Below are positions 7,288 through 12,590 of a stretch of 12,590 nucleotides of DNA, one piece after another. The DNA comes from Candidatus Rifleibacteriota bacterium (GTDB lineage: Bacteria > Riflebacteria > Ozemobacteria > Ozemobacterales > Ozemobacteraceae): positions 1 through 12,590 of the forward strand of contig JAKQOH010000011.1 of NCBI GenBank assembly GCA_029565415.1. The letters run 5' to 3'. The notes below the pieces were generated by a model. That model searched no databases. It saw nothing but the letters and a program-made list of their open reading frames with translations, and had not been told where the DNA came from. Numbering within the stretch: position 1 is the stretch's first letter; each line of letters begins with the position of its first letter. Position numbers and translations under genes: made by a program.

Positions 7288-8466
7288 ATGGCCGACGAAT
7301 CGAAGAAAACCGTATTCCGGAGGATCGTGGTTCCTGACGAGGAGAAGAAAAAATACCTCGTCGGCAACACGCCGCCGTTTCTCGGCAAACCGTTCGAATT
7401 GTCGCGCGAGGATTTCACGATCGGTCGCGAAGAGGGCCGTTCCCTCCAGATCCCGAGCGACATGGTCTCCCGCCTGCATGCGACGATCGGCTTCAAGGAC
7501 GGCAACTACTACCTCGTCGACAATGACAGCTCGAACGGCACGTTCCTGAACAACAACCAGGTTGCCGCCGCGACGCCGATTCAGCTCAATCACAAGGACG
7601 TCGTCAAGGTCGACACCTACGAGTTCATCTTCATCGATTCTGCCCGCGCCGACCTGTGGGAGACCCTCAAGCCGCTCAACCGCACCGGCGCCCAGATCGT
7701 CACCTTCTACAGTCCAAAGGGCGGCACGGGGCTGACAAGCGTCGTCTGCAACCTGGCCCATGCGATGGCCACGAGCACCAAGAAAAAAGTCGCCGTGGCC
7801 GACTTCAATCTGCGGTTCGGCGACGTACTGACCTATATGGCCGGAAAGCCCGGCCTTGGTATTCATGAACTGATCCAGGATCCCAATATCACGGGCGAAA
7901 CGATCGGTAAGTTCCTCCGTCAGGGGCCTTCCTTCAATTACCTCACGGCTCCCGTCAAGACGGAATACGCCGAGCTGGTGAAGGCGGATCACGTCAAGAA
8001 GATCCTCTGGAGCCTCGAAGCGAATCACGATTTCGTCATCGTCGATCTGAAGAATGAAATCGACGACGTCTCCCTCACGACCTGGGAGATCTCGAACCTG
8101 ATTTACCTCGTTGCCCAGCCGGAAATCGGCCAGATGCTCGCCCTCAAGAAGATTCTCGACATCATGGGACAGCTCAAATATCCCGAGTCGAAGGTGAAGG
8201 TGCTCATCAACCGCCTCGGCCGGCCCGGCACCCTCTCGGCCGAGGAAGTGAAGGCGATCATCAAGCGCGATTTCGTAAGCCTGCCGTTCGCCCCCGAAGA
8301 TGCGGTTCTGACTTCCCACGGCGGCCAGTTGTATGTGAAGGAACGGCCATCGTCAGCTCTTTCCCAGGCCGTGATGAACATTCAGCGCACGATCTGCGGT
8401 GAGGAGACCGTTGCGGCGGTCGAAGGCGGCATCTTCGGCAAGCTCCGCTCAATCCTGGGCTTCTGA
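7288..8466 (+). CDS. FHA domain fused to CpaE/TadZ-like (MinD/ParA superfamily) ATPase with altered P-loop
   Basis: A 392-residue fusion. The FHA domain (about 33-118) binds phosphothreonine peptides in this family. Its key residues are present: IGRE (45-48), S61-R62-L63-H64 and SSNGT (81-85). The ParA-type domain (about 137-370) has the deviant Walker A SPKGGTGLTS. The signature Lys (K144) is kept, but the usual P-loop Lys is Leu149; substitutions at this site are known in CpaE/TadZ proteins. Walker A' is VADFNLRFGD (D172) and Walker B is FVIVDL. LTAPVKTEYAELV and VKVLINR also match CpaE. The C-terminal tail IFGKLRSILGF resembles the MinD membrane-targeting helix. First gene of the operon; the kinase follows after 10 nt. 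It probably reads kinase marks and directs a membrane assembly such as a pilus or secretion machine; the target is not in the window. Confidence 0.9.
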   Translation: MADESKKTVFRRIVVPDEEKKKYLVGNTPPFLGKPFELSREDFTIGREEGRSLQIPSDMVSRLHATIGFKDGNYYLVDNDSSNGTFLNNNQVAAATPIQLNHKDVVKVDTYEFIFIDSARADLWETLKPLNRTGAQIVTFYSPKGGTGLTSVVCNLAHAMATSTKKKVAVADFNLRFGDVLTYMAGKPGLGIHELIQDPNITGETIGKFLRQGPSFNYLTAPVKTEYAELVKADHVKKILWSLEANHDFVIVDLKNEIDDVSLTTWEISNLIYLVAQPEIGQMLALKKILDIMGQLKYPESKVKVLINRLGRPGTLSAEEVKAIIKRDFVSLPFAPEDAVLTSHGGQLYVKERPSSALSQAVMNIQRTICGEETVAAVEGGIFGKLRSILGF

Positions 8467-8476
8467 ACAGACTTCC

Positions 8477-10267
8477 GTGACCGACTACTGCGGGAAGAAG
8501 GCCGGCAACTACACCATCACCCAGAAACTGGGAGATGGCGGATTTGCCACCGTGTACCTCGCCCAGCACACCGTGCTCGAGAAGCGGGCGGCCGTGAAGT
8601 TCCTGCTCGAGGAGTGGGTCAACGAACCCGACGTCGTGAGCCGGTTCTTCGACGAGGCCCGGACGATGGAGCGACTGAAGGAAAGCCCCAACATCGTCGA
8701 GATCATCGACATCGCCAGCAAGGAGATCTGCGATCGCGAAGGGCTTCCCCCCTACTTCATCATGGAGTACATCGACGGGAAGTCGCTCGAGGCGAAGATC
8801 CATTCGGATGAGGGGTTCACGCTCGAGTTCATCGCCGAGGTGATCTCCACGGCCCTCGCGGCTCTTGCCCATTGTCACGACAAAGGCGTTGTACACCGAG
8901 ATATAAAACCGAGCAATATTCTTCTCACCGCCGATGGCAAGGTCAAACTGACGGATTTCGGCATCGCCAAGGCGAAGCTGAACACCAGCAAGACGGGAAG
9001 CGGCCTCACGCTCGGCTCGACGGACTATATGTCTCCCGAGCAGGCTCTGGGGAAGCGCGATCTCGACCACCGCTCCGACATCTACTCGATCGGGGTCACC
9101 TTGTACGAGATGGTCGTCGGAAAGCTGCCGTTCATCTCCGACAACCCCAACTCCGTCGCCTTGATGCACATCCAGGAACCGCCCGTCGCGCCCATCGAGG
9201 CCAACCCCGCCTGTCCTCCGCGGCTGAATCACATCATCCTGAAGGCGATGGAGAAGAAGCGGGAAGACCGCTACCAGACCTGCGAGGAGATGATCGAGGC
9301 GCTCCGTCACATGGACGAGCCGGAAACCCCCGTCACGGCCGATGTCGAGACGGTCGATCTGGCCTCGATGAAGCCCGAGCTCCCCGAGGATGGCCTGAAA
9401 GACAAGGAGGCTGTGCCTCAACCCGGCGACGAGGGGCTGGCTTCCCGGGCCACGACCAAGATCACGCAGAGCCTCGCTTCGAAGCCGGTCCGGAACTCGA
9501 TGTTCATGTTCGGCCTGGTGATCTTTTTCACCGTCCTGTTCCTGGGCATCTTCAAGGGATACAACGCCTACGTCCAGGGGACCATCTCCATCGAAACGAG
9601 CCCGTCGGGCACCGAGATCGCCCTCGACGGCAGGCTTGTCGGCACCAGTCCGATCACCCTTCCGCTGCCGCCCGGCTCATACCGGGTCGTCTTCTCGTTC
9701 CCGGGATATGCCACGGCGGCCGTCAAAGCGGATCTCCCCGAGCATGGGGCTGTCACCGTGCGTCGCGATCTGCGAAAGCTCGTTCCCAACATCGACGCGC
9801 TGGCCGGGAACGCCTTCGAGGGGCTTCCCCGCGCCGCTGACGTCGATTCCCGCAAGAGCCGGCAGGTGGCCCAGCAGACCGACGCCCTACGCCGGATCGA
9901 ACGGTTCCTTTCCCAGTATGACGAGGTGCCGGCGGCCCATCTCGCCTGGGAGCGCCAGGCTGGCGGGCTCGGCTATCTGTCGACGGCCGAAGGCTACTAC
10001 CGGCAGCGGTCTGCCGAACAGCCGCGCAATGTCCTTCTGATGACGATGCTGGGGCGCATCCTGCTGGCCCGCGGGAAGATGAAAGAGGCTCTCGACACCC
10101 TGTCGAACGCCTGGGCCATCGATTCGAACGATATCCTGCTGTTGAACTCGCTCGGGGACTACTTCAAAAAAGAGGGAAGCACCGAGAGGGCGCGACAATA
10201 CTACCAGTTGTCGCTGTATCTCGACCCCGGGCAGACAGCAATTCTCGAGACCCTGAAAGACCTGTAG
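8477..10267 (+). CDS. Transmembrane Hanks-type Ser/Thr protein kinase with PEGA and TPR-like regions
   Basis: Phosphorylates Ser/Thr of partner proteins. About 596 residues from a GTG at 8477. The kinase domain (about 11-275) is complete: glycine loop LGDGGFATVY, K41 (AAVKF), the alpha-C glutamate in FFDEARTMERL, HRDIKPSNI (D142), DFG (D160), activation-segment exit GSTDYMSPEQ and RSDIYSIGVTLYEM. A Pro/Glu-rich juxtamembrane segment, one transmembrane helix (about 342-362, MFMFGLVIFF...) and an outer part follow. The outer part has a PEGA domain (about 368-435; SIETSPSGTEIALDG, PPGSYRVVFSFPGY) and TPR-like helices at the end (from about 505). The GTG has no clear ribosome-binding site and is 10 nt after the FHA-ATPase stop, so translation is probably coupled. 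A GTG at 8399 would add 26 unconserved residues overlapping the upstream gene. The outer segments suggest envelope sensing. Confidence 0.94.
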   Translation: MTDYCGKKAGNYTITQKLGDGGFATVYLAQHTVLEKRAAVKFLLEEWVNEPDVVSRFFDEARTMERLKESPNIVEIIDIASKEICDREGLPPYFIMEYIDGKSLEAKIHSDEGFTLEFIAEVISTALAALAHCHDKGVVHRDIKPSNILLTADGKVKLTDFGIAKAKLNTSKTGSGLTLGSTDYMSPEQALGKRDLDHRSDIYSIGVTLYEMVVGKLPFISDNPNSVALMHIQEPPVAPIEANPACPPRLNHIILKAMEKKREDRYQTCEEMIEALRHMDEPETPVTADVETVDLASMKPELPEDGLKDKEAVPQPGDEGLASRATTKITQSLASKPVRNSMFMFGLVIFFTVLFLGIFKGYNAYVQGTISIETSPSGTEIALDGRLVGTSPITLPLPPGSYRVVFSFPGYATAAVKADLPEHGAVTVRRDLRKLVPNIDALAGNAFEGLPRAADVDSRKSRQVAQQTDALRRIERFLSQYDEVPAAHLAWERQAGGLGYLSTAEGYYRQRSAEQPRNVLLMTMLGRILLARGKMKEALDTLSNAWAIDSNDILLLNSLGDYFKKEGSTERARQYYQLSLYLDPGQTAILETLKDL

Positions 10268-10292
10268 CCGCGAGAGGAGAGGGGGGAGGAAC

Positions 10293-11051
10293 GTGGAATA
10301 CAAGGTATTCGGCCGCTCCGATGTGGGAAAGGTGCGATCGAACAATGAAGATACCTATTTTGCCGCCGACCGTGACGGCGTGTTCCTCGTTGCCGATGGC
10401 ATGGGGGGCCACAAGGCCGGCGAGGTTGCCTCCGGCCTGACCCGCGACGTGCTCGGCGCGAAGCTCGCGAAATTGGATAACGGTGCAAATATAGAGGCGT
10501 CTATTCGAGATGCGTTTCTCGCGGCGAACGAGAGTGTCCGCAACACCGCCTCGACGAACACCGATCAGCAGGGAATGGGGTGCACCTGTGTCCTGCTGAT
10601 GCTGCGCGAGCAGAACTTCTTCATCGCCCATGTCGGCGACAGCCGCGTCTATCTCTTCCGCAAAAGCCAGCTCAAACAGGTGACCCGCGATCACTCCTAT
10701 GTCGAGGAGTTGTTCATCCGGGGCCTCATCAACGAGGAAGAGAAGAAAGGCCACCCCTACCGCAACCAGATCACCCGGTATATCGGCTGCTCGGCGAAGC
10801 TCGAAGTCGATATCACCTCGGGCCCCGTCTGGAACGACGATGTGTTCCTGCTGTGCAGCGACGGGCTCACCGAAGAGGTTGGCGACAAACGGATCCAGGA
10901 GATCTTCGAACAGAACGCCGATCCCGAGGCCTCCGCAAACCGGTTGATCGAAGAGGCGCTTGCGAACGGCGGCCGCGACAACGTTTCCGTAATCGTCGTC
11001 CAAGTGACGGGCAAAAAAACCAGCTTCTTCAAAAAGCTGCTCGGCTGGTGA
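10293..11051 (+). CDS. PP2C-family Ser/Thr protein phosphatase with MinD-like C-terminal tail
   Basis: Metal-dependent phosphatase (PppA/PrpC/Stp type) expected to reverse the action of the adjacent kinase. 252 residues from a GTG with GGGGGGAGGA just upstream. Metal-binding and motif residues are intact: D10 (SDVG), NNED (D20), VADGMGG (D35), HVGDSRVYL (D116), CSDGLTEE (D190) and GGRDN (D229). The usual GMGTT is GMGCT here. The last residues, KKTSFFKKLLGW, are an amphipathic basic tail beyond the normal end of the fold and closely resemble the E. coli MinD tail (GFLKRLFGG), so peripheral membrane attachment is likely. It follows the kinase after 25 nt in the same operon and ends at a GC-rich hairpin. 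Confidence 0.95.
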   Translation: MEYKVFGRSDVGKVRSNNEDTYFAADRDGVFLVADGMGGHKAGEVASGLTRDVLGAKLAKLDNGANIEASIRDAFLAANESVRNTASTNTDQQGMGCTCVLLMLREQNFFIAHVGDSRVYLFRKSQLKQVTRDHSYVEELFIRGLINEEEKKGHPYRNQITRYIGCSAKLEVDITSGPVWNDDVFLLCSDGLTEEVGDKRIQEIFEQNADPEASANRLIEEALANGGRDNVSVIVVQVTGKKTSFFKKLLGW

Positions 11052-11090
11052 CCCCGGGCCGGTGCCCGGGGCCTCTGAACTGCCTCAGAG
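11052..11090. terminator. Hairpins between convergent phosphatase and cNMP-ATPase genes (possible bidirectional terminator)
   Basis: An 8-bp stem, CCCCGGGC (11052-11059) with GCCCGGGG (11064-11071), starts directly after the phosphatase TGA. A second stem, CTCTGA (11073-11078) with TCAGAG (11085-11090), includes the TGA of the minus-strand gene. Neither has a T-tract, so termination is plausible by position but not proven by sequence. Confidence 0.45.
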
Positions 11091-12296
11091 CCCGAACACG
11101 TCCTTGATCATCGAGAACATGTTCCAGGTGCCCTTGTCGGCCTCTTCGCCGACCAGGCAGCGGCACAGCCGCTCCACCGACACGACGAGCGGCGAGTTTT
11201 CCGGTGCGTCGAGAACGAACGGGGTTCCCTTGTTGACCGACGGGATGACGATGTCCCCCTCGCTCGGAATGAAGTAACTGATGGCATAGCGCAGCGAATT
11301 CTCGACGCGCGACGGCTCCAGACCGAGGGTCTTGAAGGCGCGGTTCAGCACCACCTTCACCTTTTCCCGTGGAATTTTCATCCGCTGGAACAGCTCGAGC
11401 AGCAGCTTCGTGTTCTTCACGAACGTCAGCTCCATCGTCATGATCAGCATGACGAGATCGCTGATTTCCAAAAGCCGCAGCTCCAGGTCGGTGAGCTGGT
11501 TGTGGGTGTCGAGGATCACGTAGTCGTAGTTCGCCCGCAGGATCTCGATGATCTGCTCGATGAAGTCGATCCGGATCCGCTCAGCCATCTCGGGAAGCGG
11601 CGGCGGGAGCAGGATCTTGAGCCCCGACTTGTGGGTCGTCAGCTGGGCTTCTATTTTCTCCAACTTGAGCGGCCCCGGAGCGTTGTACAGTTCGTAGATG
11701 TTCCGGTCGTTGGGAAGGCTGAGCAGGATCGCCTGGTCGCCGAACGACAGGTTCAGATCGACCAGCACGACGCGCTTGCGCCACTTTTTCGCGAGCATGA
11801 CGGCCGTGTTGGCCGACAGCACGGACTTGCCGGCCCCGCCCTTCACGTTGAAGAAGGTGACGATCTGGCCGAAGGGTGTCTTGGTCAGCCCCTGTTCGAG
11901 CAGAACGGTGGCTCGGCGGGTGTACTGTTCGCGCAGTTCCCGGGCGAAGCCGGCGTGAAGACCGATCAGGCGGAGAACGTCGTCCTTCGGAATGAACAGG
12001 ATCTGGAACTCCTGGTATCCCACCAGGGTCGTCAGGGCCGGCGTCCCGTTGAGGATCTCCACTTCTCCGTAGGTGTCACCCGGGTCGAGGGTGAACAGGG
12101 TCTTTTTGCGCCCGTCGTGTGTTTTGATGACCGAAAGCTGTCCTTCGACGACGAGGAAAACGTCCTTGATCTCCTCGCCTTCGTTGAGAATCCGGGTGCC
12201 AGACGTGTACTTCTGGATCCGGCAGGTTTTCTTCAGCTTCTCGACTTCGCGGGTCGGAAGCGTGCTGAAAAACGGAAATGTTTTCAGATCGATCAT
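11085..12296 (-). CDS. Cyclic-nucleotide-binding-like domain fused to CpaE/MinD-like ATPase
   Basis: 403 residues from the ATG at 12296 (GAGGA 10 nt upstream; a start at 12401 would precede the promoter). The N-terminal CRP-type beta-roll (about 5-115) includes GTRILNEGEEIKDVFLVVEG and GDTYGEVEILNGTPALTT. The Gly-Glu of the phosphate cassette is there (GE at 78-79), but the Arg that normally contacts the cyclic phosphate is missing (PALTT in place of an R-S/T-A type string), so it may not bind cAMP. The ParA-type domain has an intact deviant Walker A NVKGGAGKS (K152 and K157), Walker A' VVLVDLNLSFGD (D180) and Walker B YDYVILDT. The C-terminal tail MFSMIKDVFGL again resembles a MinD-type amphipathic anchor. 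It is convergent with the kinase operon, has its own promoter and is a paralogue in its ATPase half of the FHA fusion. It could pair with that protein. Confidence 0.9.
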   Translation of the reverse strand: MIDLKTFPFFSTLPTREVEKLKKTCRIQKYTSGTRILNEGEEIKDVFLVVEGQLSVIKTHDGRKKTLFTLDPGDTYGEVEILNGTPALTTLVGYQEFQILFIPKDDVLRLIGLHAGFARELREQYTRRATVLLEQGLTKTPFGQIVTFFNVKGGAGKSVLSANTAVMLAKKWRKRVVLVDLNLSFGDQAILLSLPNDRNIYELYNAPGPLKLEKIEAQLTTHKSGLKILLPPPLPEMAERIRIDFIEQIIEILRANYDYVILDTHNQLTDLELRLLEISDLVMLIMTMELTFVKNTKLLLELFQRMKIPREKVKVVLNRAFKTLGLEPSRVENSLRYAISYFIPSEGDIVIPSVNKGTPFVLDAPENSPLVVSVERLCRCLVGEEADKGTWNMFSMIKDVFGL

Positions 12297-12333
12297 CGCT
12301 TGAACATCCTCGGCGTGGATTTCGACACGGGCG

Positions 12334-12363
12334 AGTATAGATTGACAGGGCGTGTTCCTGCAA
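12334..12363 (-). promoter_or_regulatory. Sigma-70-type promoter for the cNMP-ATPase gene
   Basis: On the minus strand, TTGCAG (12363-12358), 18-nt spacer, TATACT (12339-12334). Predicted start near 12327, about 30 nt before the ATG at 12296. The -10 hexamer is identical to that of the convergent FHA-kinase operon. Confidence 0.65.
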
Positions 12364-12590
12364 CCTCTTTGATTCCCTGCCCCGTTCTTCCGCTCGAACA
12401 CCCGATCCGAAACCGGTTACACCACAAATACACAAAGACACGAAAGAATACGCACCACAGAGATACTCCGTTGAAATTTCCCTCGGATTCAAGAACGCAT
12501 CCGCAGATGGAGGGCAGATGAACGCAGATGAAAAACCAGAGAGGAACGAACGCCTGGCCCCCCCTTGTATCCAGTATGCGCCGCAAACTC
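12364..12590. other. Gene-free right edge
   Basis: Upstream of the cNMP-ATPase promoter no convincing gene was found. The stretch holds the degenerate repeat and about 50 nt of unassigned sequence to the edge. A frame on the minus strand (12293-12586) translates the repeat and overlaps the promoter, so I do not call it. Confidence 0.5.
12415..12540. repeat. Degenerate short-period intergenic repeat
   Basis: From 12418 the plus strand has a run of short CA/GA-rich units (ACACAAAGACACGAAAG, CACCACAGAGATAC). A second block then has three copies of GCAGATG about 10-11 nt apart (around 12500-12527). Such strings, and their reverse complement (CATCTGCGTTCATCTGC), match from memory a dispersed intergenic sequence common in many environmental bacterial genomes. 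Open frames across it on either strand look spurious. The base composition is clearly more A-rich than the genes. Confidence 0.6.

Noticed and set aside
8399..8476. N-terminal extension of the kinase from GTG 8399
   Set aside because: The 26 extra residues lie inside the end of the FHA-ATPase gene, look like shadow sequence (Ser/Arg/Ala-rich) and precede the normal start of the kinase fold.
8261..9421. 386-codon minus-strand open frame opposite the kinase
   Set aside because: Antisense of a complete kinase domain, no ribosome-binding site or recognisable domain.
11502..12521. 339-codon plus-strand open frame
   Set aside because: Antisense of the cNMP-ATPase gene and runs through its promoter and the edge repeat.
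12415..12540. CRISPR array at the right edge
   Set aside because: Units are about 9-11 nt and degenerate, with no repeat-spacer alternation and no cas genes nearby.
12293..12586. 97-codon minus-strand frame at the right edge
   Set aside because: It translates the degenerate repeat, overlaps the promoter and the start of the cNMP-ATPase gene in another frame, and has no coding-type codon use.

Overview
The window is GC-rich (roughly 60% or more by eye) and looks like a Gram-negative-type bacterial chromosome. It encodes a periplasmic HtrA protease with a signal peptide, a lipoprotein with a lipobox, a UDP-sugar enzyme and Hanks-type Ser/Thr signalling proteins. CpaE-like ATPases, an FHA/kinase/phosphatase set and a lipoprotein with a pilin-like Cys-rich tail suggest a deep-branching environmental lineage, for example Riflebacteria/Ozemobacteria or a deltaproteobacterial/myxococcal relative. 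That taxonomic guess is weak. No rRNA, tRNA, CRISPR array or transposase was seen.

Left part (1-4476, all minus strand): two units read toward the left edge. The upstream unit is a UDP-glucuronate decarboxylase-like epimerase, hypoxanthine phosphoribosyltransferase and a glyoxalase II-like metallo-hydrolase, coupled through GTGA overlaps. A well-formed promoter (TTGACA, 17 nt, TACCAT) at the end of that unit begins a second one: butyrate kinase followed by an acyl-CoA dehydrogenase cut by the window edge. A 20-nt perfect palindrome sits directly behind the butyrate kinase stop.

Middle (4477-7102): an HtrA/DegP protease on the plus strand ends in a strong intrinsic terminator. Next comes a 52-residue single-pass membrane peptide whose leader carries a long inverted repeat overlapping its ribosome-binding site. 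A convergent lipoprotein gene follows; its GTG lies only about 8 nt from its predicted transcription start.

Right part (7288-12296): the most interesting block. A plus-strand operon encodes (i) an FHA domain fused to a CpaE/MinD-like ATPase with a substituted P-loop lysine, (ii) a transmembrane Ser/Thr kinase with outer PEGA and TPR-like segments, and (iii) a PP2C phosphatase. A convergent gene with its own promoter encodes a second CpaE/MinD-like ATPase, fused to a CRP-type sensor domain that lacks the usual phosphate-binding arginine and carrying an intact P-loop. The two ATPases and the phosphatase all end in a short amphipathic tail resembling the MinD membrane-targeting helix. My inference is a membrane-attached, phosphorylation-controlled positioning or assembly switch: kinase and phosphatase set phospho-Thr marks, the FHA domain reads them, and two unequal ParA-type ATPases act at the membrane.

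Right edge (12402-12590): no gene, but a degenerate short-period tandem sequence resembling a dispersed intergenic repeat seen in many environmental genomes.
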